Shown one piece after another: positions 53,070-61,005 of a DNA stretch of 64,000 bases. Position numbers and translations under genes: made by a program. The notes below the pieces were generated by a model. The model was not told the origin of the DNA, did no database searches, and saw nothing but the letters and a program-made list of their open reading frames with translations. How positions within the stretch are numbered: position 1 is the first letter of the stretch; the number at the start of each line of letters is the position of its first letter. The stretch covers positions 1,015,750-1,079,749 of the forward strand of contig JAKVOA010000001.1 in NCBI GenBank assembly GCA_022483045.1, written 5' to 3'. This DNA is from Oscillospiraceae bacterium. Its GTDB lineage: Bacteria > Bacillota > Clostridia > Oscillospirales > Acutalibacteraceae.

Positions 53070-53922
53070 ATTCTTTTCCCTTTCGTATGATTTTGCCTTG
53101 TGGACCGTCATTTTCCTCCCCCTGCAGCAGAGCAGGCGGAACCAGCGCCTGATATGCCCCGCCGGCAAGGCTTTGCTTTGTATAAGCGATATAACAATCG
53201 GCCTGAAAAGCCGCTCCGCCCGGAAAAAGGAGTGTGCAGTCTTTTGCACGCCATGCTTTCAACAGTCCCTCACCGCCGACTGAGGTAAACGGCACAACCC
53301 GTGGCGCTTCTTTGGGCCGAGGTGGCAGTGCCCTCTCCTCTGCAACAATGACAGGCAGACCAGAAAAGGGTTCCCTCAAGTCACTGCCGGTGTCAATCTG
53401 CGCAGAAAGCACTGCGGAACCGCTTTCCAGTGACAGCTGTAGCTGACAACTACTTTGCCGCGGGGCGCGGCGCTCTGCGCTGCGCTGAAATAGGCGCAAC
53501 AGGAAATAGCCAAAAAGTGTGAGTACCACCAGTAAAAGCGGCGGCACATAGAAATAAATAACGCTGTTCTTCACAAACAGCCCGCCGGGGGCAATAAAGT
53601 ACCATACTGCAAGGAAGATTCCGGCCAAAGCGAAGCTGAAAAGGAACAGGGTCAGTACTTGACGCATAAATGCCGGAAATCCGCGAAAGCCAAACGACGC
53701 CAATGTAATCGGCAGCGAAAGCCCCAGCCGCAACAGCATTTCCGGGAGAGGCGCAAGCGGTGGCAGTAGAATAATCAAGGAGCCACCGGCGCCAATCAGC
53801 GCGCCAAAAAGCAGGCGGTAGCGGCGTACGCTGAGATGCAGAAACTTTGCCACAAGCAGCAGCAGAAAGTAATCAATCATTAGGTTTACTGCCAGCAATA
53901 CATCAACATACACCGTCTGCAA
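52951..53922 (-). CDS. spoIIGA: sigma-E processing aspartic protease SpoIIGA
   Basis: About 323 residues. Five N-terminal membrane helices ([36 protein letters not shown]), then the aspartic-protease motif [19 protein letters not shown]. It cleaves pro-sigma-E at the septum. A TTG at 53922 ([10 protein letters not shown]) fits the AAGGGGGTGAT site better than the GTG at 53931. The C-terminus is longer than usual: after [15 protein letters not shown] the frame runs about 40 codons more and overlaps sigE by 119 bp in another frame. Confidence 0.92.
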   Translation of the reverse strand: MQTVYVDVLLAVNLMIDYFLLLLVAKFLHLSVRRYRLLFGALIGAGGSLIILLPPLAPLPEMLLRLGLSLPITLASFGFRGFPAFMRQVLTLFLFSFALAGIFLAVWYFIAPGGLFVKNSVIYFYVPPLLLVVLTLFGYFLLRLFQRSAERRAPRQSSCQLQLSLESGSAVLSAQIDTGSDLREPFSGLPVIVAEERALPPRPKEAPRVVPFTSVGGEGLLKAWRAKDCTLLFPGGAAFQADCYIAYTKQSLAGGAYQALVPPALLQGEENDGPQGKIIRKGKEYAGKIEALASPFVCCTNTLHQRPRNPAAAAYQRGRGKNL

Positions 53923-53944
53923 TAGGATCACCCCCTTGCTGACA

Positions 53945-53977
53945 AGTATAAAGCGGGCGCAAAAGAAAATTTGTCAA
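53945..53977 (-). promoter_or_regulatory. spoIIG-type promoter with long spacer and Spo0A-like box
   Basis: Minus strand TTGACA (53972-53977) and TATACT (53945-53950) separated by 21 bp instead of 17. The -35 is embedded in TTTGACA, one mismatch from the complement of the Spo0A box (TTCGACA). The Bacillus subtilis spoIIG promoter has the same design (22-bp spacer, Spo0A site over the -35). Confidence 0.65.
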
Positions 53978-54029
53978 ACCTCCTCCTATAAAACAGATTT
54001 TATAGACACTGTTTTCGGCAAAAAAAGAA

Positions 54030-54064
54030 AAGGCAGATACCTAAAATGAAAAGGTATCTGCCTT
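54030..54064 (-). terminator. terminator of the second sortase gene
   Basis: Perfect 13-bp stem AAGGCAGATACCT / AGGTATCTGCCTT, followed on minus by TTCTTTTTTT; 10 bp after the stop. Confidence 0.92.
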
Positions 54065-54074
54065 GTTTTATAAG

Positions 54075-54917
54075 TCATTTGGAGGAAGCTGTGCTCGTTT
54101 TTAATACTGCCTGCACAATCCAGCGCGTGGCGTGGCCATGCCCTGTACAGGTGGAAAGCGTGAGAACGTGATCGGAAGCCGTTGGGGAAATGCCAGTAGA
54201 AATCTGCGACATGATGCCACAAGCACGTAAATAGGACTGCCTAGAAGCAAGGTCCGGAAAACCGATTTGGTAGGTCTGCCCCTCTGTACTGACTTCATAG
54301 GCAGCAAAAATTTGGTATGTATGGCAACCGGTTTTATTCGTGATATAAATATTTGGGTGAGCTTTCCAGTAGCTTGAATCTTTATAATCCTTCAGGGAAG
54401 CAAACATAGAGCCGTTGTTCATGTGATGCCCGTAAAGAATCGTATTAAAATTTGAAAAATCCGCCGTGTTTTTGCATTCCATAAAAATGGAGCCGACAAT
54501 CTCCTCATCCCGATTCCACGTATGCGTCAGGTAATAGGAATTATCAGAATGATGCAGAATTGGGTAAGAAATGACCGTATTGGGAATGGTGATCCAGCCA
54601 ATAACTTCACTGTTTACCTTTTGCAGAGCGGCCAAATCCATCTTTTGCAGAGACGCTGAGTAATCCGCCGCAGCGGCACTCGCCTGCTCGCCACCAGATG
54701 ATTGACTGCTGCCGCCGGATGATTGACTGCTGCCGCCGGAAGCTGCAACTTCGCTGCTAGAAGTGGAAAGTGTTGGGATTTTCGCAATGTTTGCCGCATT
54801 CGTGTATATATCTTTGCCGTTTTTGTACTGCATTTCGTTGTAAATTAGCATACATGCGCTTACCGCAAACACAGCCGCAAACAAAACGATAAAAACGGTC
54901 ATTACTTTTTTCTTCAA
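54075..54917 (-). CDS. class B sortase (second, separately transcribed)
   Basis: 280 residues. N-terminal membrane anchor (VFIVLFAAVFAVSACMLIY), a Ser/Gly/Gln-rich linker with the repeat SSQSSGG at ~62-76, then the sortase barrel: NSEVIGWITIPNTVISYPIL, catalytic His164 in ILYGHHMNNGSMF, Cys257 in LTLSTCTGHG and Arg265 in HATRWIV. It has its own promoter (54953-54981) after a terminator, so it can be made without the pilus operon. It may anchor the finished pilus to peptidoglycan or be a general class B sortase. Confidence 0.9.
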   Translation of the reverse strand: MKKKVMTVFIVLFAAVFAVSACMLIYNEMQYKNGKDIYTNAANIAKIPTLSTSSSEVAASGGSSQSSGGSSQSSGGEQASAAAADYSASLQKMDLAALQKVNSEVIGWITIPNTVISYPILHHSDNSYYLTHTWNRDEEIVGSIFMECKNTADFSNFNTILYGHHMNNGSMFASLKDYKDSSYWKAHPNIYITNKTGCHTYQIFAAYEVSTEGQTYQIGFPDLASRQSYLRACGIMSQISTGISPTASDHVLTLSTCTGHGHATRWIVQAVLKTSTASSK

Positions 54918-54952
54918 GAGCTGGTTCCTCCATAGAGTCTGAAATTCCCTTT

Positions 54953-54981
54953 ATTATACCAGTTTCCTAGTAGAATGACAA
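54953..54981 (-). promoter_or_regulatory. sigma-A promoter of the second sortase gene
   Basis: Minus strand TTGTCA (54976-54981), 17 bp, TATAAT (54953-54958). Confidence 0.8.
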
Positions 54982-54996
54982 GAAGCCACAAAAACG

Positions 54997-55035
54997 AAGA
55001 ACAGGCTCTCACCCATAGGGCAAAAGCCTGTTCTT
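54997..55035 (-). terminator. terminator of the pilus operon
   Basis: 11-bp stem AAGAACAGGCT / AGCCTGTTCTT with a 17-nt loop, followed on minus by CGTTTTTG; 18 bp after the minor pilin stop. Confidence 0.8.
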
Positions 55036-55053
55036 TATTTAGCAAAGCAGAAA

Positions 55054-55689
55054 TTACTGAACCTTTTTCCGTTTAGCACACAAAACGACTAAGCAGGCTG
55101 CACTGATGCAGGCAACTGCCGCAAGCAGACCTGTGTGACTGGAGTCACTGGTTACTGCTGGCTTAGCAGGCTCTGTCACAGCAACCGAAGTCACTGGTGT
55201 TGGAACAGAAGATGGTACGACAGGTGCGGCATAACTGTTGGTGAAAAGAACTTGAACGTCTTTGGAACCAACAGCATTTTTCTGAATTTTTGCTTGACTG
55301 GCAAGACCGCCATTGCTATCATTCGTAACAATAACTGTCAGCTTGTAAAAAGCCGTGTCATACGTAACGTTCTCTGCTGTGCCTTTTGTCTGGGAAATTC
55401 TGTACTCATAGTTACCAGGCATTGTGAAAGTGATTGGGCCAAAGCTAGACTTTCCGCTGCCTGAAATGGTAGCCTGAGTATCTTTGGGCATTGGGGCATT
55501 CGCAGTTACAGCAGTAATTGTGTACTGAAAATCAGGTATTTTATTTGGCGTACCTGTGAATACATTCTCGATAGGGCAAGTAAATGTAGTCGAATAATCA
55601 GACGACGCTGCTAATGCGGATACCGGAAACAATGCCATTACGAACATAAAGAGCGCTAAAACTGTGCAAAAACGTTTTTTCATAACCAT
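55054..55689 (-). CDS. minor pilin / pilus base subunit (FctB-position, FctA-like fold)
   Basis: 211 residues. Signal peptide (ALFMFVMALFPVSALAA), one Spy0128/FctA-type isopeptide domain with FTMPGNYEYRISQTKG and TYDTAFYKLTVIVTND, a Pro/Val-rich stalk (VVPSSVPTPVTSVAVTEPAK), then a sorting signal: SDSSHTG, hydrophobic LLAAVACISAACLVVLC, basic AKRKK. The motif SHTG replaces LPxTG. Its place after the pilin sortase equals FctB, the basal pilin of FCT loci. GAGGG lies 6 nt before the ATG. Confidence 0.85.
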   Translation of the reverse strand: MVMKKRFCTVLALFMFVMALFPVSALAASSDYSTTFTCPIENVFTGTPNKIPDFQYTITAVTANAPMPKDTQATISGSGKSSFGPITFTMPGNYEYRISQTKGTAENVTYDTAFYKLTVIVTNDSNGGLASQAKIQKNAVGSKDVQVLFTNSYAAPVVPSSVPTPVTSVAVTEPAKPAVTSDSSHTGLLAAVACISAACLVVLCAKRKKVQ

Positions 55690-55718
55690 GGTGTTCCCTC
55701 GGCACCTCCTTTAATGAA

Positions 55719-56465
55719 CTATTTTTTGGGAACCAGCCGCCCAAACAGGACCGTGCGGCCGTTGGTAGTGGCTGTTGTACACGTAGACATAGCAATTATT
55801 TTATCATTTGCAGTAAGGCCCAAGTCGCGATAATTCAGAGATTTGCTTTTTATGTAAGAAAGCATTTCCTGTTTCTCGGCTGTTGTCTTTACTGCGGCAG
55901 GTGAGAATATTTTTGAGTCATAAGCGTCAGCTGAAACACAGGCAAACAAAGAAATGGAATATGTTTTGCCTGGCAGATACAGCGTACCGGTCTTGTGAGT
56001 ATCAAAATATGACTGCTGACGAAAATCGGCTATGTCGCCGAACATTGCGCCATGCTCCATATGGTGACCATACAGAAGCGAATAGAAATCGGAAAAATCC
56101 GACGCATTGTTGCAATCCAGAAAAATGGAACCAGAAAAGGAAAACTGACCATATACATCTTTATTGATGTAATCCAAATTTGTTTTGCCCTGCACAACAG
56201 GATAATCGATATGCGTGCCATCTACCGTAAGCCATGCACGTACATCCGGGTTGAGCTTCATAAGCTCGGCAAGAGTCGGGTTGGAAGGATTGTCAGCACT
56301 TGGCTTATACTTTAAAAGGTCACTGGAAGTGTAAGCGCCCTTATACAGCATATAGGAATTCCATAGCGAATAACCGCCAAACAGCATGACCAGCACGATC
56401 GCCAAGCCCACAATGAAATCAAGCACTCTGTTGGCGCCACGGGCTACTTTTGCGGCTGTTTCCAA
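55719..56465 (-). CDS. class B sortase, pilin polymerase candidate
   Basis: 248 residues. N-terminal membrane helix (DFIVGLAIVLVMLFGGYSLW), then VRAWLTVDGTHIDYPVVQGK, catalytic His134 in LLYGHHMEHGAMFG, Cys229 in IIAMSTCTTATT and Arg237 in NGRTVLFGRL. It lies between the major and minor pilin genes, exactly where the class B-type SrtC2 sits in streptococcal FCT-3 loci, so it most likely joins pilin subunits. No class C lid (DPF/W) is present. Confidence 0.92.
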   Translation of the reverse strand: METAAKVARGANRVLDFIVGLAIVLVMLFGGYSLWNSYMLYKGAYTSSDLLKYKPSADNPSNPTLAELMKLNPDVRAWLTVDGTHIDYPVVQGKTNLDYINKDVYGQFSFSGSIFLDCNNASDFSDFYSLLYGHHMEHGAMFGDIADFRQQSYFDTHKTGTLYLPGKTYSISLFACVSADAYDSKIFSPAAVKTTAEKQEMLSYIKSKSLNYRDLGLTANDKIIAMSTCTTATTNGRTVLFGRLVPKK

Positions 56466-56517
56466 ACCGAGGGTCTCTCCTTTACAGCAATGAAATAACC
56501 GATTGCGAAATTATGAC

Positions 56518-57588
56518 TTACTTAGAAGCGCGGCGCTTTTTGGTAAAGTACACAGCTGCGAAACCGCCAGCCAGTACCAGCATGAGTGCATACGGTGCAA
56601 CATGCATGACGACGCCGGTAATAACTACCTCCTGTTTGTCGTTGGTAACTGTTACAGTTGTTGGAGTAGTAGTATGAGTCTTAGCAGTTGCAGTCTTAAC
56701 TTCGCCTGTGGTGGTGTAGCCATCTGTGCCAGACTCGATCTCTGTTACAGTATAGGTATCGTTTTTAGAAAGGCCGGTAACCGTGAGATACTCGCCACTT
56801 TTTAAGGTGTATGTAACAGCAGTGCCGCTAGTTAAAGAAGCAGCAGTGCTTGTGCCTTCTTTAGTGGTCTTCGAAACTGTGTACTTTTCGCCATCAGCAC
56901 CCTTAACGGTTACTTTGAAATGAAAGTCTTTGTTCAGGTCGCCCTGGCCGCCGGTAACAGTCTTCTTGACAATCAAGTCATTGACACCATTTTCAGTGCC
57001 AGTTTTGTACTCATTGGTGAAAACGCCGTTGGCCTTGTCGGTCGTCTTGCCTTCAAAAGCAACGCCATAAACGACACCAGTGTTGTCAACATAAACATCC
57101 AGATACTTTGTAGTTGCATCATACGTAATACCATCGTAATTACCAGCAGTTTCCTTCACTGCATAGCGGAAAATACCAGGCTTAGCAGGATTAGTAAATG
57201 CTTCGGCATTAATTGCAATGGTCGCATCTTTCTGTGCGGTATAACCATCAGTTGCCGGGTCAAAAGAAATCGCAGCAGATTTGGCTACGCCGCCCTCAAC
57301 ACCTTTATAGATTGGGTTTGTCGGGCTGTCTATACCAGCTGCTGGCTCAATAGTGAAGTTGAAAGTTGTTTTTGGTGCATAGACATTTTTAGCTTTGTCT
57401 ACGTCAGTTTTGTCTACGTCAGTTTTGTCTACGATCTTCGTGATCTTAAAACTTGTTACAGGTTTTACAGCTTTTACAGCTGTATCCTTATCATCGATAG
57501 CGGATGCGGAAATTGCGAACACGGAAACAGACATGGCGGCTGCTAATGCAACAGCAGCAATGCGTTTGAACATTTTCTTTTTTTGCAT
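56518..57588 (-). CDS. major pilin with two FctA-type isopeptide domains
   Basis: 356 residues. Signal peptide (AVALAAAMSVSVFAISASA). Domain 1 (~45-195): FKITKIVDKT, IFRYAVKETAGNYDGITYD, YLDVYVDNTG, FTNEYKTG. Domain 2 (~205-325): DLIVKKTVTGGQGDLNKDFH, GEYLTVTGLSKNDTYTVTEI. The Lys in K-V/I-V and the Glu in VKE/VTE are in the right places for intramolecular Lys-Asn/Asp bonds. C-terminal sorting signal KQEVVITGVV, hydrophobic APYALMLVLAGGFAAVYF, basic KKRRASK. Backbone of the pilus, comparable to Spy0128. A VDKTD repeat lies near the N-terminus. Confidence 0.9.
   Translation of the reverse strand: MQKKKMFKRIAAVALAAAMSVSVFAISASAIDDKDTAVKAVKPVTSFKITKIVDKTDVDKTDVDKAKNVYAPKTTFNFTIEPAAGIDSPTNPIYKGVEGGVAKSAAISFDPATDGYTAQKDATIAINAEAFTNPAKPGIFRYAVKETAGNYDGITYDATTKYLDVYVDNTGVVYGVAFEGKTTDKANGVFTNEYKTGTENGVNDLIVKKTVTGGQGDLNKDFHFKVTVKGADGEKYTVSKTTKEGTSTAASLTSGTAVTYTLKSGEYLTVTGLSKNDTYTVTEIESGTDGYTTTGEVKTATAKTHTTTPTTVTVTNDKQEVVITGVVMHVAPYALMLVLAGGFAAVYFTKKRRASK
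57394..57433 (-). repeat. 15-bp tandem repeat in the major pilin gene, 2.7 copies
   Basis: TTTGTCTACGTCAGT on plus, repeated at 57394 and 57409 with a partial third at 57424. On the coding strand it reads VDKTD VDKTD VDK. Perfect in-frame repeats like this can change copy number by slippage. Confidence 0.85.
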
Positions 57589-57691
57589 TACAATCTTCCT
57601 TTCAGGCCTCTAATGATTTGTTGTCTGTGGGCTATTAAGCTTACAACAGAGCTTTTGAACAGGCGAATGAAATCGGCTTATATCAACTGCA

Positions 57692-57723
57692 CGAGGGACA
57701 AACACCAAAGGTTTACCTCCTCG
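57692..57723 (-). other. hairpin between the sipA-like and major pilin genes
   Basis: CGAGG / CCTCG closing stem with AAAC/GTTT pairing inside, in the 180-bp gap 57589-57768. No T-run follows, so it is not a plain terminator; an RNA-processing or stability element that raises major-pilin yield is possible. No good promoter was found in the gap. Confidence 0.3.
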
Positions 57724-57768
57724 CCCCAGGCAAAGCCCCAAGATGCAGTAAATATACGGAATGCAGTG

Positions 57769-58350
57769 CTAAAAATTGTTGCGGCGCAGGTCAGTAAAGA
57801 CCTTACCCTTTATTTCGGAGGTATTTACCGCACCAAAATAGCGGCTGTCTTTTGCGCCCTCGCGGTAATCGCACAAAACGAAAACCTGGCCGGCGCCGAG
57901 CTTGAGCGGATATTTGACATAGCTGCCATACTGCGGTGTTTGGTAGAAGATTTTATCCTCTGACTGCACGCTGCCGTTGATCTTTACATGGCCGTCTTTC
58001 GTAATCTCCACACTGTCGCCGGCTATAGCGACCACGCGGCCGGTGTACGTGACACCGTTTTTCTGAAAGACAATAACATCACTGGCGGCACAGTCTTTAT
58101 CCAGGCGGTAATACAGGAGTAAATCCCCCGCGCTGATGCGCGGATACATGTCTTCATTTGCAGCAACATGCAGGCCAAAGATAAAACTGAACACCAGCCA
58201 AACCACAATAACAACACTGGCAAGCTTCGTAAAGAACGTAATAACAGCATCTTTGTCGGCTAGGCGGCGCAAACGCCCGTCAATCACTTTTTCGGGTGTC
58301 AGCGGTTCTGGCGGCTGCTGTGGCTTTTTCTTAGCCATTGGCATCACCAT
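57769..58350 (-). CDS. SipA-like signal-peptidase homologue lacking the catalytic Ser and Lys
   Basis: 193 residues with a type I signal peptidase fold: one membrane helix (VVIVVWLVFSFIFGL), then AANEDMYPRISAGDLLLYY where the catalytic Ser of S-M-x-P is Asp67, and VTYTGRVVAIAGDSVEI where the Lys of YVKRVIG is Gly104. The distal GAGQVFVLCDYREGAKDSRYFG box is kept. Streptococcus pyogenes SipA, essential for pilus assembly, has exactly Asp and Gly at these sites with the same 37-residue spacing. So it is probably a pilus assembly factor without peptidase activity. It overlaps the coiled-coil gene by 20 bp. Confidence 0.88.
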   Translation of the reverse strand: MVMPMAKKKPQQPPEPLTPEKVIDGRLRRLADKDAVITFFTKLASVVIVVWLVFSFIFGLHVAANEDMYPRISAGDLLLYYRLDKDCAASDVIVFQKNGVTYTGRVVAIAGDSVEITKDGHVKINGSVQSEDKIFYQTPQYGSYVKYPLKLGAGQVFVLCDYREGAKDSRYFGAVNTSEIKGKVFTDLRRNNF

Positions 58351-58582
58351 GCCCGGCCTGCAAATCTGCGAGCTGCTGTTTTAGCCGGCAAATGTACGCC
58401 TGGCGCTCTTCGAGCAGCGCTTCATAACGCTCTGCCTGTGCGTCAAAGGCACTTTGATACTCCAGCTGAAGGGACTTAAGCTGTTTCCAAACGTCCGCTT
58501 CCTCTACCCCGCCAAAAGTTTTTTTGCGGAATTTCATTTCTTTGAGCAGGGCGGCGATCTCTTCCATTGACTTTGCAGGCAT
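58331..58582 (-). CDS. small coiled-coil protein of the pilus operon
   Basis: 83 residues: MPAKSMEEIAALLKEMKFRK, KTFGGVEEADVWKQLKSLQL, then a long heptad-like helix (YEALLEERQAYICRLKQQLA). No signal peptide or membrane segment, so cytoplasmic. Its stop overlaps the sipA-like start by 20 bp, so they are co-translated. The KTFGG-V..ADVW motif recalls the N-terminus of small DivIVA-like or membrane-associating proteins; the function is unknown. No counterpart exists in the streptococcal FCT locus. Confidence 0.75.
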   Translation of the reverse strand: MPAKSMEEIAALLKEMKFRKKTFGGVEEADVWKQLKSLQLEYQSAFDAQAERYEALLEERQAYICRLKQQLADLQAGHGDANG

Positions 58583-58617
58583 TTATACGCTAGACCTCTT
58601 ACTTTCTGAAATTTTAC

Positions 58618-61005
58618 TTAGACTCTCTTTTTGCGGGAAACAACGTATGCTGCACCTGCGGCAAGAGCGATCCCACAGATCACCGCATACGGTGCGGTAT
58701 TGCTGCTGACCCCAGTCGGGACAACCGCTTCTTTTTCATTTGTGTAGGTCAAGGTCTGGTCCGAAGCGATTTGGCCATTCACAGAGGGGACCTCAATATC
58801 AACATGATTGGAATCAGAAGCTACAATCGTTGTTGTGTAGTCTTTATTATCGTTCTTGTCCTCGGTTACGGTATAAGAATAATTGTAAGGAAGGACAAGA
58901 GAAATAGAGTTACCACCTTTGAGTTTAAAGGTATAAGTGCCGTTGCTATTGGCTGCAAGCATTGTATTGCCGCCCTTTAAAGCATCAGTATAGGCTTTTC
59001 CATCTTTAGAAAGCGTCAGGGTAAAGGTAAACTCTTTATTGGTTTCACTCATCTTACCGGAAATAACTTTTTTAACAGTTAAAGTAGGCTGAGAATACTG
59101 ATTCGTGAAACGAGCAAAGTAAGTTTGACCGGCAGTAACCTTTACTGCTACTGATGTGGAAGAAGCAGTTAGCTTATAGCCATCAATTTGGTTATTTGAT
59201 TCGGTTACCGTATAAGAACCTTCTTTCAGATTCCGTACTAAATAAGAACCATTAGTGAAAGAATCATAAGTAACTGTCTTTACAGTTGCACCTGAAGAAT
59301 TCTTTACCGTAAAGGTAACTCCTTTTTGCTGATCTGCTGACAGAGTAGAACCTGTAAAAGTTTTGCAGATTCTTATGGCCCCATCAGTTACCTGCAAAAC
59401 AGGTTTTGCATAATTTGCTGTGCCATTGGTCGAACTTGTAGTATTGCCTTCTGTCCTTACGACCGTGAACGCAACTTTTGCAGTAGCGTTGGAGAAGAAA
59501 CCGTCTTTGCCGGAACTTGTATTATTGCCTGGGGCATCTGTACCGGTATCGCCTTTATTTGGATAGACACCGTTATTATTCGTAAGATAGTCGCTAGCGG
59601 CATCGGTCGGTTTAATATTAAAACTAACCGTGTAGGTAGTGCCCTTTTCCAGAACCATATTCTCGCCGAGGTCCCATGTAAGCGTGTTGCCGCTTACACT
59701 TGCCTGCGGTGCAGTGGACCATGTTGTTGCTGTACCAGTTGCGTCTGTCGTTGTGTAAGTAAAGTTGTTTGACGCAAACTGTGCATACTGTGACAGCGTA
59801 TCGGTAATGCTTACACCTTTATAGGTTGCGGTCTTGGTGATTGTCTTATAAATATTATTAAAAGCAGCATTCAATTTTTTTGCGTCAGTGCCATCATAAT
59901 AGGCGCCTTTTGTAGCCGTGGCAAAGTCCGTCATTCTTGTGACACCGGCCGCTGCACTGACAGAGAATAAAGCGACACCTTCTCCACGCTTATTGGCTTC
60001 ATCGACTGCGCACTTGTAGTTGGCGCTATATGGGTCATCATTACCACTGCCGTGAACACCCCAAGTCTGGAACATAAAATCTTCATCATCTCCGTCCTTC
60101 TTATTATAGGTGTTTCCCAAAAAATCTGTCTCTGTACTTGTCACCACAGAGGTGTTACGGTAAGTTGGGTCACCATCAGAAAGGAAGATAATATACTTTT
60201 CTGCGCCCCTGCGCGCCTGAATGTTGTTTGCAGCTTTCAGGCCAGCTTCCCAGTTAGTGCCGCCACCAGCATGTAAGGCATTAATGGTGGCGGCAACAGC
60301 GCTATAGTTGGTTGTAAGGGCCTGTGGTGTTGCGGCCCGGGTAGCAAAGTCCACAACAGCCACCTGGATATTTCCGTTGCTGTTGGTTTTGCTGTCGAGC
60401 AATTTTGTGGCAAGACTTTTAGCAGCAGCCTGAGCGGTAGATAAGCGCGTGGAACCGTTTCCACCGCCTTCATTCATACTGCCGGAAGTATCAATGACAA
60501 GCACGACATCGGCTTCCCCTGCTGTCTGACTTTCGCTGGACTGCGAGTCACCGGTCACGTTTAAAGACAGCGTATAGGTGCCATCGCTGTTTTTCTTAAT
60601 GTACTTCTGATGTGCCGGAACACCCAGCTCAGCCTCACCGTTGGAATTCGTTAGGCCGTTGTTGCTGGGAGCGGCAACAGTCGGCACAGACATAATCTTC
60701 TTTTTTACCACTTGAGAACTGCTGGAAGACTGTGAAGAAGAAGCCGCGGCTTTTTCTGTCTGCGAAGAGGCAGTGGAAGAAGAACTATCCGCGCTATTTG
60801 CCTCCTGTACAGTGGTACTCGGCTCTTCTGTGCCGGAAGACGTACTGCTCTGCTGTGAGGACGCAGATGTGCCGCTGTCCTTGCCAGAGGAAGTGTCGGC
60901 GCTTACAGAAAGCACGCCCGCGCCGCTTGCTAAGGCAAGCGCAAGCACCACGGCCAGAGCCTTGCTGAAGCGGCCTTTTTTCTGAAACAGCTTGCTCAAA
61001 GTCAT
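58618..61005 (-). CDS. pilus tip adhesin with von Willebrand factor A domain
   Basis: 795 residues. Signal peptide to ~36, a Ser-rich region (~37-100), VWA domain ~165-400 with MIDAS ADVVLVIDTSGSMNEG (Asp172, Ser174, Ser176) and IIFLSDGDPTYRN, then beta-sandwich adhesin domains with ITKTATYKGVSITDTLSQYA, a Cna-B-like module GSYLVRNLKEGSYTVTESNN, and an FctA-like module KKVISGKMSETNKEFTFTLT. C-terminal sorting signal EAVVPTGVSSN, hydrophobic APYAVICGIALAAGAAYVV, basic SRKKRV. First gene of the pilus operon, in the position of Cpa/tip adhesin. AAAGGAAAAG precedes the ATG. Confidence 0.9.
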   Translation of the reverse strand: MTLSKLFQKKGRFSKALAVVLALALASGAGVLSVSADTSSGKDSGTSASSQQSSTSSGTEEPSTTVQEANSADSSSSTASSQTEKAAASSSQSSSSSQVVKKKIMSVPTVAAPSNNGLTNSNGEAELGVPAHQKYIKKNSDGTYTLSLNVTGDSQSSESQTAGEADVVLVIDTSGSMNEGGGNGSTRLSTAQAAAKSLATKLLDSKTNSNGNIQVAVVDFATRAATPQALTTNYSAVAATINALHAGGGTNWEAGLKAANNIQARRGAEKYIIFLSDGDPTYRNTSVVTSTETDFLGNTYNKKDGDDEDFMFQTWGVHGSGNDDPYSANYKCAVDEANKRGEGVALFSVSAAAGVTRMTDFATATKGAYYDGTDAKKLNAAFNNIYKTITKTATYKGVSITDTLSQYAQFASNNFTYTTTDATGTATTWSTAPQASVSGNTLTWDLGENMVLEKGTTYTVSFNIKPTDAASDYLTNNNGVYPNKGDTGTDAPGNNTSSGKDGFFSNATAKVAFTVVRTEGNTTSSTNGTANYAKPVLQVTDGAIRICKTFTGSTLSADQQKGVTFTVKNSSGATVKTVTYDSFTNGSYLVRNLKEGSYTVTESNNQIDGYKLTASSTSVAVKVTAGQTYFARFTNQYSQPTLTVKKVISGKMSETNKEFTFTLTLSKDGKAYTDALKGGNTMLAANSNGTYTFKLKGGNSISLVLPYNYSYTVTEDKNDNKDYTTTIVASDSNHVDIEVPSVNGQIASDQTLTYTNEKEAVVPTGVSSNTAPYAVICGIALAAGAAYVVSRKKRV

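Noticed and set aside
60736..61005. Repetitive-looking Ser-rich coding region as a possible tandem repeat array
   Set aside because: Serine codons vary and no unit repeats exactly; it is a low-complexity linker, not a DNA repeat.
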